Of a stretch of DNA of 64,000 nucleotides, positions 38,401 to 50,270 are shown piece by piece. The stretch is taken from NCBI GenBank assembly GCA_012931725.1, contig CM022951.1, positions 28,147,595 to 28,211,594 on the forward strand, in the 5' to 3' direction. How positions within the stretch are numbered: the first letter of the stretch is position 1; each line of letters opens with the position of its first letter. Position numbers and translations under genes: made by a program. Source of the stretch: Litsea cubeba. Lineage: Eukaryota > Streptophyta > Magnoliopsida > Laurales > Lauraceae. The notes under the pieces are model-generated. The model was not told where the DNA came from. It ran no database searches and worked only from the letters and a program-made list of their open reading frames with translations.

Positions 38401-41400
38401 GAAAAAATAAAGCCCTTAGAAAAAATAAAGCCCTCGAGCAAAAATAAAGCCCCGGGAAAAAATAAAGCCCTGAGAAAAAATAACGCCCTAAGAAAAAAAT
38501 AAATCCCTCGAGAAAAAATAAAGCCCCGAGAAAAAATAAAGCCCTCTAGAAAAATAATGCCCTCCAGTAAAAATAAAGCTTTGAGAAAAAATAAAGCCCT
38601 CGGGAAAAAATAAAGCCCTGAGAAAAAATAAAGCCCACGAAAAAAAATAAAACCCTGAGAAAAAATAAAGCCCTCGAGAAAAAATAAAGCCCGGGGAAAA
38701 AATCAAGCCCTTGAGAAAAAATAAAGCCCTGAGAAATAATAATGCCCTGATAAAAATAAAGTAGTCAGGAAAAATAAGGCCCAAAGAAAAAATAAAGCCT
38801 TGAGAAAAAAATAAAGCCCTGAGTAAAAATAAAGCCCTGAGAAAAAATAAAGCCCTGGAGAAAAAATAAAGCGCTCGAGAAAAAATAAAGCCCTCGAGAA
38901 AAATAAAGCCCTCGAGTAAAAATAAAGCTTTGAGAAAAAATAAAGCCCTCGAGAAAAAATAAAGCCCTGAGAAAAATAAAGCACACGAGAAAAAATAAAG
39001 CCCTTGAGAAAAAATAAAGCCCTGAGAAAAAATATAGCCCTGAGAAAAAATAAATCCCTTCAGAAAAAATAAAGCCCGGAGAAATAATAAAGCCCTGATA
39101 AAAAATAAGGTACTAAAAAAAATAAAGCTTTGAGAAAAAATAAAGCCCACGAGAAAAAATAAACCCCTCAGAAAAAATAAAGCCCTGAGAAAAAATGAAG
39201 CCCTTAAGAAAAAATAAAGCCCTGAGAAAAAATAAAGTCCTGATAAAAAATAAAGCCCTGAGAAAAAATAAGCCCTGAGAAAAAATAAAGCCCTCGAGAA
39301 AAAATAAAGCCCTTCGAAAAAATAAAGCCCTCGAGCAAAAATAAAGCCCTGGGAAAAAATAAAGCCCTGAGAAAAAATAAAGCCCAGAGAAAATCATAAA
39401 GCCCTCGAAAAAAAATAAAGCCCTCGAGAAAAAATAAAGCCCTCGAGAAAAATAAAGCCCTTGAGTAAAAATAAAGCCCTCGACAAAAAATAAAGCAGGG
39501 AGAAAAAAGAAAGCCATGAGAAAAAAAAAAGCTCTTAAGAAAAAATAAAGCCCTAAGAAATAATAAAGCCTTGATAAAAAATAAAGTACTCAGAAAAAAT
39601 AAAGCCCCGAGAAAAAATAAAGCCCTGAGAAAAAATAAAGCCCTCGAGAAAAATAAAGCCGTCGAGTAAAAATAAAGCTTTGAGAAAAAATAAAGCCCTC
39701 TAGAAAAAATAAAGCCCTGAGAAAAAATAAAGCCCTGAGAAAAAAATAAAGCCATCGAGAAAAATAAAGCCCTCGAGTAAAAATAAAGCCCTAAGAAAAA
39801 ATAAAGCCATCGAGAAAAATAAAGCCTGAGAAAAAATAAAGCCCTCGAGAAAAAATAAAGCCCTCGAGAAAAATAAAGCCCTCGAGTAAAAATAAAGCTT
39901 TGAGAAAAAATAAACCCTTCGAGAAAAAATAAAGCCCTCGAGAAAAATAAAGCCCTCGAGTAAAAATAAAGCTTTGAGAAAAAATAAAGCCTTCGAGAAA
40001 AAATAAAGCCCTGAGAAATATAAAGCACACGAGTAAAAATACAGTCCTGAGAAAAAATAAAGCCCTTGAGAAAAAATAAAGCCCTGAGAAAAAATATAGC
40101 CCAGAGAAAAAATAAAGCCCTTGAGAAAAAATAAAGCCCGGAGAAATAATAAAGCACCGATAAAAAATAAAGTACTCAGAAAAAATAAAGCTTTGAGAAA
40201 AAATAAAGCCCTGAGAAAAAATAAAGTAGTCAGAAAAAATAAAGCCCAAAGAAAAAATAAAGCCCTCGAGAAAAAATAAAGCCCTTAGAAAACATAAAAC
40301 CCTCGGGCAAAAATAAAGCCCCGGGAAAAAAATAAAGCCCTGAAATAAAATAAAGCCCCAAGAAAAAAATAAAGGCCTCGAGAAAAAATAAAGGCGTCGA
40401 AAAAAAATAAAGCGCTAAGAAAAAATAAAGCCCTCTAGAAAAATAACGCCCTCAAGTAAAAATAAAGCTTTGAGAAAAAATAAAGCCCACGCGAAAAAAT
40501 AAAGCCCTGAGAAAAAATAAAGCCCTAGAGAAAAAATAAAGCCCTGAGAAAAAATAAAGCCCTTGAGAAAAAATAAAGCCTTGAAAAATAATAAAGCCTT
40601 GATAAAAAATAAAGTACTCAGAAAAAATAAAGCCCAGATAAAAATAAATCTCTAAGAAAAAAAGAAATCCCTCGGGAAAAAATAAAGCCCTGAGAAAAAA
40701 TAAAGCCCTGAGAAAAAACAAAGCCCATGAGAAAAAATAAAGCCCTAAGAAAAAATAAAGCCCTCGAGAAAAAATAAAGCCCGAAGAAAAAATAAAGCCC
40801 ACGAGAAAAAATAAAGCCCTTAGAAAACATAAAACCCTCGAGCAAAAATAAAGCCTCGGGAAAAAATAAAGCCCTGAAATAAAATAAAGCCCCAAGAAAA
40901 AAATAAATCCCTCAAGAAAAAATAAAGCCCCGAGAAAAAATAAAGCCCTGAGAAAAAATAACGCCCTCAAGTAAAAATAAAGCTTTGAGAAAAAATAAAG
41001 CCCTGAGAAAAAATAAAGCGCACGCGAAAAAATAAAGCCCTGAGAAAAAATAAAGCCCTCGAGAGAAAATAAAGCCCTGAGAAAAAATAAAGCCCTTGAG
41101 AAAAAATAAAGCCCTGAGAAATAATAAAGCCTTGATAAAAAATAAAGTACTCAGAAAAAATAAAGCCCAGAGAAAAAATAAAGCCCTGAGAAAAAAATAA
41201 AGCCCCGAGAAAAAATAAAGCCCTGAGAAAAAATAAAGCCCTCGAGAAAAAAAAAGCACTAAAGAAAAAATAAAGCCTTCGAGTAAAAATAAAGCTTTGA
41301 GAAAAAATAAAGCCCTCGAGAAAAAATAAAGCCCTGAAAAAATAAAGCACATGAGAAAAAATAAAGCCCTGAGAAAAAATAAAGCCCTTGAGAAAAAATA

Positions 41401-44400
41401 AAGCCCTGAGAAAAAAATAAAGCCCTTGAGAAAAAATAAAGCCCGGATAAATAACAAAGCCCCGATAAAAAATAAGGTACTCAAAAAAAATAAAGCCCTT
41501 GAGAAAAAATAAAGCCCATGAGAAAAAATAAACCCCGGAGAAAAAATAAAGCCCTGAGAAATAATAAAGCCCTTGAGAAAAATAAAGCCCTGAGAAAAAA
41601 TGAAGTCCAATAACAAATAAAGCCCTCAGAAAAAATAAAGCCCTGAGAAAAAATAAGGCCGTCGAGAAAAAATAAAGCTCTTCGAAAAAATAAAGCCCTC
41701 GAGCAAAAATAAAGCCCTGGGAAAAGATAAAGCCCTGAGAAAAAATGAAGTCCTGAGAAAAAAATAAAGCCCTCGAGAAAAAATAAAGCCCTCGAGAAAA
41801 AATAAAGCCCTCGAGAAAAATAAAGCCCTCGAGTAAAAATAAAGCCCGGAGAAAAATAAAGCCCACGAGAAAAAATAAAGCCATGAGAAAAAAACAGCCC
41901 TTGAGAAAAAATAAAGCCCTGAGAAATAATAAAGCCTTGATAAAAAATAAAGTACTCAGAAAAAAAAAGCCCAGAGAAAAAATAAAGACCTGAGAAAAAA
42001 ATAAATCCCTCGAGAAAAAATAAAGCCCTAAGAAAAAATAAAGCCCTCGAGAAAAATAAAGCCGTCGAGTAAAAATAAAGCTTTGAGAAAAAATAAAGAC
42101 CTCGAGAAAAAATAAAGCCCTGAGAAAAATAAAGCCCACGAGAAAAAATAAAGCCCTGAGAAAAAATAAAGCCCTTGAGAAAAAATAAAGCCCTGAGAAA
42201 AAATATAGCCCCCAGAAAAAATAAAGCCCTTGAGAAATAATAAAGTACTCAGAAAAAATAAAGCCCAGAGAAAAAATAAAGCCCTCGAGAAAAAATAAAG
42301 CCCTTAGAAAAAATAAAGCCCTGAGACAAAATAAAGCCCTAAGAAAAATAAAGCCCCAAGAATAAATAAAGCCCTGAGAAAAAAAAAAGCCCTCGAGAAA
42401 AATAAAGCCCTCGAGTTAAAATAAAGCTTTGAGAAAAAATAAAGCCCTTGAGAAAAAATAAAGGCCTGAGAAAAAATAAAGCCCCCGAGAAAAAATAAAG
42501 CCCTCGAGAAAAATAAAGCCCTCGAGTAAAAATGAAGCTTTGAGAAAAAATAAATCCCTCGAGAAAAAATAAAGCCCTGAGAAAAATAAAGCACACGAGA
42601 AAAAATAAAGCCTTGAGAAAAAATAAAGCCCTGAGAAAAAATAAAGCCCTGAGAAAAAATAAAGCCCTGAGAAAAAATATAGCCCAGAGAAAAAATAAAG
42701 CCCTTGAGAAAAAATAAAGCCCGGAGAAATAATAAAGCACCGATAAAAAATAAAGTACTCAGAAAAAATAAAGCTTGGAGAAAAAATAAAGCCCTGAGAA
42801 AAAATAAAGTAGTCAGAAAAAATAAAGCCCAAAGAAAAAATAAAGCCCTCGAGAAAAAATAAAGCCCTTAGAAAACATAAACCCTCGAGCAAAAATAAAG
42901 CCCCGGGAAAAAAATAAAGCCCTGAAATAAAATAAAGCCCCAAGAAAAAAATAAAGCCCTCGAGAAAAAATAAAGCCGTCGAAAAAAAATAAAGCGCTGA
43001 GAAAAAATAAAGCCCTCGAGAAAAAATAAAGCCATCGAGGAAAATAAAGCTTTGAGAAAAAATAAAGCCCACGCGAAAAAATAAAGCCCTGAGAAAAAAT
43101 AAAGCCCTCGAGAAAAAATAAAGCCCTGAGAAAAAATAAAGCCCTTGAGAAAAAATAAAGCCCTGAGAAATAATAAAGCCTTGATAAAAAATAAAGTACT
43201 CAGAAAAAATAAAGCCCAGAGAAAAAATAAATATCTAAGAAAAAAATAAATCCCTTGAGAAAAAATAAAGCCTCGAGAAAAAATAAAGCCCTGAGAAAAA
43301 ACAAAGCCCATGAGAAAAAATAAAGCCCTAAGAAAAAATAAAGCCCTCGAGAAAAAATAAAGCCCGAAGAAAAAATAAAGCCCACGAGAAAAAATAAAGC
43401 CCTTAGAAAACATAAAACCCTCGAGCAAAATAAAGCCTCGGAAAAAATAAAGCCCTGAAATAAAATAAAGCCCCAAGAAAAAAATAAATCCCTCAAGAAA
43501 AAATAAAGCCCCGAGAAAAAATAAAGCCCTGAGAAAAAATAACGCCCTCAAGTAAAAATAAAGCTTTGAGAAAAAATAAAGCCCTGAGAAAAAATAAAGC
43601 CCACGCGAAAAAATAAAGCCCTGAGAAAAAATAAAGCCCTCGAGAGAAAATAAAGCCCTGAGAAAAAAATAAAGCCCTTGAGAAAAAATAAAGCCCTGAG
43701 AAATAATAAAGCCTTGATAAAAAATAAAGTACTCAGAAAAAATAAAGCCCAGAGAAAGAATAAAGCCCTGAGAAAAAAATAAAGCCCCGAGAAAAAATAA
43801 AGCCCTGAGAAAAAATAAAGCCCTCGAGAAAAAAAAAGCACTAAAGAAAAAATAAAGCCCTCGAGTAAAAATAAAGCTTTGAGAAAAAATAAAGCCCTCG
43901 AGAAAAAATAAAGCCCTGAAAAAAATAAAGCACATGAGAAAAAATAAAGCCCTGAGAAAGAATAAAGCCTTTGAGAAAAAATAAAGCCCTGAGAAAAAAT
44001 AAAGCCCTTGAGAAAAAATAAAGCCCTTGAGAAAAAATAAAGCCCGGATAAATAACAAAGCCCCGATAAAAAATAAGGTACTCAAAAAAAATAAAGCCCT
44101 TGAGAAAAAATAAAGCCCATGAGAAAAAATAAACCCCGGAGAAAAAATAAAGCCCTGAGAAATAATAAAGCCCTTGAGAAAAAATAAAGCCCTGAGAAAA
44201 AATAAAGTCCAAATAACAAATAAAGCCCTCAGAAAAAATAAAGCCCTGAGAAAAAATAAGGCCCTCGAGAAAAAATAAAGCTCTTAGAAAAAATAAAGCC
44301 CTCGAGCAAAAATAAAGCCCTGGGAAAAAATAAAGCCCTGAAAAAATGAAGTCCTGAGAAAAAAATAAATCCCTCGAGAAAAAATAAAGCCCTCGAGAAA

Positions 44401-46300
44401 AAATAAAGCCCTCGAGAAAAATAAAGCCCTCGAGTAAAAATAAAGCCCGGAGAAAAAATAAAAGCCCACGAGAAAAAATAAAGCCATGAGAAAAAAACAG
44501 CCCTTGAGAAAAAATAAGCCCTGAGAAATAATAAAGCCTTGATAAAAAATAAAGTACTCAGAAAAAAAAAGCCCAGAGAAAAAATAAAGACCTGAGAAAA
44601 AAATAAATCCCTCGAGAAAAAATAAAGCCCTAAGAAAAAATAAAGCCCTCGAGAAAAATAAAGCCGTCGAGTAAAAATAAAGCTTTGAGAAAAAATAAAG
44701 CCCGCGAGAAAAAATAAAGCCCTGAGAAAAATAAAGCCCCCGAGAAAAAATAAAGCCCTGAGAAAAAATAAAGCCCTTGAGAAAAAATAAAGCCCTGGGA
44801 AAAAATATAGCCCCCAGAAAAAATAAAGCCCTTGAGAAATAATAAAGTACTCAGAAAAAATAAAGCCCTTAGAAAAAATAAAGCCCTGAGACAAAATAAA
44901 GCCCTAAGAAAAATAAAGCCCCAAGAATAAATAAAGCCCTGAGAAAAAATAAAGCCCTCGAGAAAAATAAAGCCCTCGAGTTAAAATAAAGCTTTGAGAA
45001 AAAATAAAGCCCTCGAGAAAAAATAAAGGCCTGAGAAAAAATAAAGCCCTCGAGAAAAAATAAAGCCCTTGAGAAAAATAAAGCCCTCGAGTAAAAATGA
45101 AGCTTTGAGAAAAAATAAATCCCTCGAGAAAAAATAAAGCCCTGAGAAAAATAAAGCACACGAGAAAAAATAAAGCCTTGAGAAAAAATAAAGCCCTTGA
45201 GAAAAAATAAAGCGCTAAGAAAAAATATAGCCCTGAGAAAAAATAAAGCCCTTGAGAAAAAATAATGCCCTGAGAAATAATAAAGCCCCGATAAAAAATA
45301 AAGTTCTCAGAAAAAATAAAGCTTTGAGAAAAAATAAAGCCCTCGGGAAAAAATAAAGCCCTGAAATAAAATAAAGCCCCAAGAAAAAAAATAAATCCCT
45401 CAAGAAAAAATAAAGCCCCGAGAAAAATAAAGCCCTGAGAAAAAATAAAGCCCTCTAGAAAAATAACGCCCTCAAGTAAAAATAAAGCTTTGAGAAAAAA
45501 TAAAGCCCTGAGAAAAATAAAGCCCACGCGAAAAAATAAAGCCTTGAGAAAAAAATAAAGCTCTCGAGAGAAAATAAAGCCCTGAGAAAAAATAAAGCCC
45601 TTGAGAAAAAATAAAGCCCTGAGAAATAATAAAGCATTGATAAAAAATAAAGTACGCAGAAAAAATAAAGCCCAGAGAAAAAATAAAGCCCTGAGAAAAA
45701 AATAAAGCCCCGAGAAAAAATAAAGCCCTGAGAAAAAATAAAGCCCTCGAGAAAAAAAAAGCACTAAAGAAAAAATAAAGTCCTCGAGTAAAAATAAAGC
45801 TTTGAGAAAAAATAAAGCCCTCGAGAAAAAATAAAGCCCTCGAGAAAAAAAAAAGCACTAAAGAAAAAATAAAGCCCTCGAGTAAAAATAAAGCCCTGAG
45901 AAAAAATAAAGTCCAAATAACAAATAAAGTCCTCAGAAAAAATAAAGCCCTGAAAAAAAATAAGGCCCTCGAGAAAAAATAAAGCTCTTAGAAAAAATAA
46001 AGCCCTCGAGCAAAAATAAAGCCCTGGGAAAAAATAAAGCCCTTAGAAAAAAAATGAAGCCCTGAGAAAAAAATAAAGCCCTCGAGAAAAAATAAAGCCC
46101 TCGAGAAAAAATAAAGCCCTCGAGAAAAATAAAGCCCTCGAGTAAAAATAAAGCCCGGAGAAAAAAATAAAGCCCACGAGAAAAAATAAAGCCATGAGAA
46201 AAAAAAAGCCCTTGAGAAAAAATAAAGCCCTGAGAAATAATAAAGCCTTGATAAAAAATAAAGTACTCAGAAAAAAAGCCCAGAGAAAAAATAAAGACCT
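32500..46300. repeat. Nested higher-order repeats, about 5.96/5.73 kb and 2.58 kb periods
   Basis: Tags pair at 5.96 kb (32,515/38,484; GTAGTCAG unit 32,799/38,763; GCAGGGAG unit 33,533/39,492). The offset then becomes 5.72-5.73 kb after an indel of about 235 bp (AGCACCGAT unit near 34,431/40,152; CACGCG unit 34,762/40,491). The same tags recur once more 2.57-2.60 kb later (40,152/42,733; 40,491/43,073; 41,032/43,603; 41,453/44,053). A unit GTCCAAATAACAAATAAAG marks 36,211, 37,987, 44,209 and 45,910, with a one-base variant at 41,587. This is the most complex part of the array. Confidence 0.78.
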
Positions 46301-48474
46301 GAGAAAAAAATAAATCCATCGAGAAAAAATAAAGCCCCGAGAAAAAATAAAGCCCTGAGAAAAAATAAAGCCCTCGAGAAAAATAAAGTCGTCGAGTAAA
46401 AATAAAGCTTTGAGAAAAAATAAAGCCCTCGAGAAAAAATAAAGCCCTGAGAAAAATAAAGCCCACGAGAAAAAATAAAGCCCTGAGAAAAAATAAAGCC
46501 CTTGATAAAAAATAAAGCCCTGAAAAAAAAATATAGCCCCCAGAAAAAATAAAGCCCTTGAGAAATAATAAAGTACTCAGAAAAAATAAAGCCCAGAGAA
46601 AAAATAAAGCCCTCGAGAAAAAATAAAGCCCTTAGAAAAAATAAAGCCCTGAGAAAAAATAAAGCCCTAAGAAAAATAAAGCCCCAAGAATAAATAAAGC
46701 CCTGAGAAAAAATAAAGCCCTCGAGAAAAATAAAGCCCTCGAGAAAAATAAAGCCCTCGAGTAAAAATAAAGCTTTGAGAAAAAATAAAGCCCTCGAGAA
46801 AAAATAAAGCCCTGAGAAAAAATAAAGCCCTCGAGAAAAAGTAAAGCCCTCCAGAAAAATAAAGCCCTCGAGTAAAAATGAAGCTTTGAGAAAAAATAAA
46901 GCCCTCGAGAAAAAATAAAGCCCTGAGAAAAATAAAGCACACGAGAAAAAATAAAGCCTTGAGAAAAAATAAAGCCCTTGAGAAAAAATAAAGCCCTGAG
47001 AAAAAATATAGCCCTGAGAAAAATAAAGCCCTTGAGAAAAATAAAGCCCAGAGAAATAATAAAGCCCCGATAAAAAATAAAGTTCTCAGAAAAAATAAAG
47101 CTTTGAGAAAAAATAAAGCCCTTGAGAAAATATAAAGCCCACGAGAAAAAATAAACCCCTGAGAAAAAATAAAGCCCTCGAGAAAAATAAAGCCCTGAGA
47201 AAAAATAAAGCCCATAAGAAAAAATAAAGTCTGGATAAAAAATAAAGCCCTCAGAAAAAATAAAGTCCTGAGAAAAAATAAAGCCCTCGAGAAAAAATAA
47301 AGCCCTTAGAAAAAATAAAGCCCTCGAGCAAAAATAAAGCCTGGGAAAAAATATAGCCCTGAGAAAAAATAAAGCCCTGAGAAAAAATAAAGCCCTCGAC
47401 AAAAAATAAAGCCCCGAGAAAAAATAAAGCCCTGAGAAAAATAAATCCCTCGAGAAAAATAAAGCCCTCGAGTAAAAATAAAGCTTTGAGATAAAATAAA
47501 GCCCTCGAGAAAAAATAAATCCCACGAGAAAAAATAAAGCCCTGAGAAAAAATAAAGCCCACCAGAAAAAAATAAAGCCATGTGAAAAAATAAAGCCCTT
47601 GAGAAAAAAATAAAGCCGTGAGAAATAATAAAGCCCTGATAAAAAATAAAGTACTCAGAAAAATAAAGCCCAGAGAAAAAATAAAGACCTGAGAAAAAAA
47701 TAAATCCCTCGAGAAAAAATAAAACCCCGAGAAAAAATAAAGCCCTGAGAAAAAATAAAGCCCTCGAGAAAAATAAAGCCCTCGAGTAAAAATAAAGCTA
47801 TGAGAAAAAATAAAGCCCTCGAGAAAAAATAAAGCCCTGAGAAAAAGAAAGCCCATGAGAAAAAATAAAGCCATGAGAAAAAATAAAGCCCTTGAGAAAA
47901 AATAAAGCCCTGAGAAAAAATAAAGCCATTGAGAAAAAATAAAGCCCTGAGAAATAATAAAGCCCTGATAAAAAATAAAGTACTCAGAAAAAATAAAGCC
48001 CTTGAGAAAAAATAAGGCACTTAGAAAAAATAAAGCCCTGAGAAAAAATAAAGCCTTAAGAAAAAATAAAGCCACAAGAAAAAATAAAGCCCTGAGAAAA
48101 AATAAAGCCTTGATAAAGAAATAAAGCCCTCGAGAATAAAGCCCCGAGAAAAAATAATGCCCCGAGAAAAAATAAAGCCATTGAGAAAAAATAAAGCCCT
48201 CGAGTAAAAATAAAGCCCTCGATAAAAAATAAAACCCTCGAGAAAAAATAAAGCCCTGAGAAAAAATAAAGCCCTCGAGAAAAAATAAAGCCTTGTAAAA
48301 AAAATATAGCCCTGAGAAAAAATAAGGCCCTAAGAAAAAATAAAGCCATCGAGAAGAAATAAAGCCCTGAGAAAAAAATAAAGCCCTCGAGAAAAAATAA
48401 AGCCCTTGAGAAAAAATAAAGCCCTTGAGAAAATTAAAGCCCTGAGAAAAAATAAAGCCCTTGAGAAAAAATAA

Positions 48475-48497
48475 GGAGAAATTAGCGAAAGGTCCCT
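48475..48497 (+). repeat. Left terminal inverted repeat candidate of the island
   Basis: The 23 bp begin GGAGAAATTAGCG and end AGGTCCCT. They match the reverse complement of the right end at positions 1, 2, 4, 8, 9, 11 and 16-23. The match is degenerate, so detecting the TIR depends on the shared 8-mer being in register. Confidence 0.55.
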
Positions 48498-48989
48498 ACA
48501 AGTCCATGTTTCCAGCCTCCAGTCCAAGGAAAAACTTTTTAAGGTCTTTGGTCCATTCAGCTAGACTTTTTCCAGCCTTAGGTCCCTGTGCACACATGTT
48601 TTCATTTTTTAAGAAAAAAATGCCCCTGTAACTGTTTACCGTCAGATGCAAGGCATAAAGTAGGAAGAGTAGCGAGAGAGGGGACCAGTCACCAGTCCAG
48701 CCAAGCGCTGCCGACGTCACGACATGTAATGCTTGTGCAGGCCCACATGTAGAAAGGGCAAACCCGGGACCACGGCAAAACACAGTCCATCATTTAGATT
48801 ATTCCAATATCTGAGTTTACCGATCACTAGATCCATCGCCTCACGAATTTATGGCGAGTGGAAGCCTAATAGCAGAATGGTTCATGACACACTTCGAAGA
48901 TTCAGATTAAAGTTGCTTATCTTTTTTTTACTGACTGTAGCAAACCTCGATTATTGGGCTTAATGTCGACTCTTTCTATCTTTTACCGG

Positions 48990-49131
48990 TGAGATTGAGA
49001 TCCATCCTCATCCTCATCCTCCCTTTTCTCATTTCTTATTGCTTACTTCTTCTTGTGCTCTTGATCTATTCAAGTTGCAGAGAGAAAAAGAAAAGGAAGA
49101 CGAACGAGAGAACATGGCGCTACAGGTAGTA
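48990..49131 (+). other. Leader-like stretch with ATG and splice-donor-like GT (possible captured gene fragment)
   Basis: A CT-rich segment (repeated CATCCT, then CTTCTTCTTG) is followed by a purine-rich stretch and ATGGCGCTACAG at 49,114-49,125. GTAGTAG follows directly, which resembles an exon-intron donor. Without splicing, the frame stops after 15 codons. It has the composition of a plant 5' UTR plus first exon, and gene 5' ends are often carried by Pack-MULEs. No product is recognised, and it could be chance. Confidence 0.25.
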
Positions 49132-49142
49132 GAAGACAAATT

Positions 49143-49405
49143 TATTTCAGAATTCAGATAAATAGTAAAAAACAGTCAGATAGATTTGACGAAAATTCAG
49201 ATAAATTTATCCAGAACTCAGATAAATTGGACGAAAATTCAGATAAATTTGTCCAGAACTCAGATAAATTTGACGAAAATTCAGATAAATTTTACAAAAA
49301 CTCAGATAAATTTGTCAAAAACTCAGATAAATTTATTAGAAACTTAGATATATTTGCCAAAAATGAAGATAAATTTATCAAAAACTTAGATAAATTTGCA
49401 AAAAT
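49143..49405 (+). repeat. 21-bp minisatellite (AATTCAGATAAATTT type)
   Basis: About a dozen imperfect 21-bp units with core TCAGATAAATTT and variable ends (GACGAAAA, GTCCAGAA, GTCAAAAA). Because 21 is a multiple of three, the plus strand reads as heptads of the form N-S-D-K-F-x-x, open from at least 49,143 to the stop near 49,427. It has no ATG in frame at its start, so I treat it as a repeat, not a gene. A lone unit (CTCAGATAAATTTGATACG) sits about 300 bp downstream near 49,707. It is unrelated to the 18-19 bp satellite. Confidence 0.85.
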
Positions 49406-49860
49406 CAACCTCCGGCGATGGGAATAGTTAATGTCCGGTAATGAACGGTGACAAACAACGGTAGGAGCGGCTGCAAATCAAAACCCCAATGAATCACACC
49501 TCCATCACCACCACAAATTAACAAAAACCAATGAAGAAGATGAATTAATTTGAAAAAACCCTCAGTTTTAATCAACCCCACAAAACCAAAAGAAGAAAAA
49601 CAAGAAAAAGAAGACAAAGGAGAAGTTGCATAGAGAGAAATGGGTGGTAATGGAAAAACCAGGTGGAAGATCTCTTAACATATTCTACCTACTAAAAACC
49701 AGGTTCTCAGATAAATTTGATACGAGGACTAGGATATAGGCTGGGCTTTCGTAGCTAGTTAGGTTAGAACCAACCCGCACCAAACCCAACCTCCTTCTTC
49801 TTCTTCATCATGTTCTGTTCCAACTTCAACAGTCAACGGAACCCATCACCTCTGACTCTA
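49406..49860. other. Island interior without a recognisable gene
   Basis: A-rich then pyrimidine-rich single-copy-like DNA between the 21-bp minisatellite and the small ORF. On the minus strand, 49,405-49,617 is open for 70 codons, but there is no recognisable domain and no supporting context. I see nothing else in it. Confidence 0.5.
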
Positions 49861-49909
49861 AAACCCTCCCCTTCTGACGCTCTCCTCCTCCTCCTCCTTC
49901 CGCCAGAAA

Positions 49910-50014
49910 ATGACCTCCTCCACTGATATCCTGTCGGCGGTAGTGGACTCAATCACCCACTCCCTGTCGAAGTGTAACTCATGGTCACTCATCTTACAAA
50001 CGCTTCACATGTAA
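49910..50014 (+). CDS. Small ORF in the island, possible captured 5' exon
   Basis: ATG at 49,910 follows a strongly CT-rich stretch (CTCCTCCTCC) that resembles a plant 5' UTR. The 34-codon frame starts M-T-S-S-T-D-I-L-S-A-V-V-D-S and closes with TAA at 50,012-50,014. The product is not recognised. Its short length, and its position just inside a transposon-like island, make a truncated first exon more likely than a complete small gene. It may also be noncoding. Confidence 0.22.
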   Translation: MTSSTDILSAVVDSITHSLSKCNSWSLILQTLHM

Positions 50015-50270
50015 ATAAATTGTTACTTGCATGTGGTTTACAAAGATCCAAATGTCACCCGCTCCCTGTTACATCTATCCGAAGCGCATGATAGCAATAG
50101 GCATGTGGCTTGCACTCCTCGACTCTGCTTCGTTTCAAACCCTGATCTTTGCAGCAAGGCGACAATTTAGAGAGGGGTAAATTGGTCTTTTCAGGTACCC
50201 ATAAGTGTGAGAGGGACTTTTGACTGCATGACTTTTTTTTGTGGACTGTTAGCAATAAAGTTATATTATG

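Larger units (their letters stand above)
1..48474. repeat. 18-19 bp AATAAA-containing minisatellite array, main block
   Basis: The whole block is head-to-tail copies of AAAAAATAAAGCCCTGAG (18 bp) or AAAAAATAAAGCCCTCGAG (19 bp), with one-base A-run length changes and point variants. By length it holds about 2,650 units. It runs off the left edge of the window and ends where the unit pattern stops after AAAAAATAA at 48,466-48,474. Recurrent variants are CCCCGAG, CCTTGAG, CCTCAAG, CCACGAG, CCATGAG and a unit containing AAAGCTTTGAG (a HindIII site). The 19-bp form contains CTCGAG (XhoI). Nearly every unit carries AATAAA on the plus strand. The minus strand of the unit has no TAA, TAG or TGA in any frame, so it shows long open frames encoding Phe/Leu/Gly/Tyr-rich repeats; I see no gene in them. 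I do not recognise the family by name. Confidence 0.97.

Noticed and set aside
1..48474. CRISPR-like regular repeats
   Set aside because: Units are directly contiguous with no unique spacers, and the context is plant nuclear DNA.
48496..48783. A 95-codon minus-strand frame at the left end of the island
   Set aside because: It runs through the terminal repeat, begins without context and resembles no protein family. It is probably transposon end sequence.
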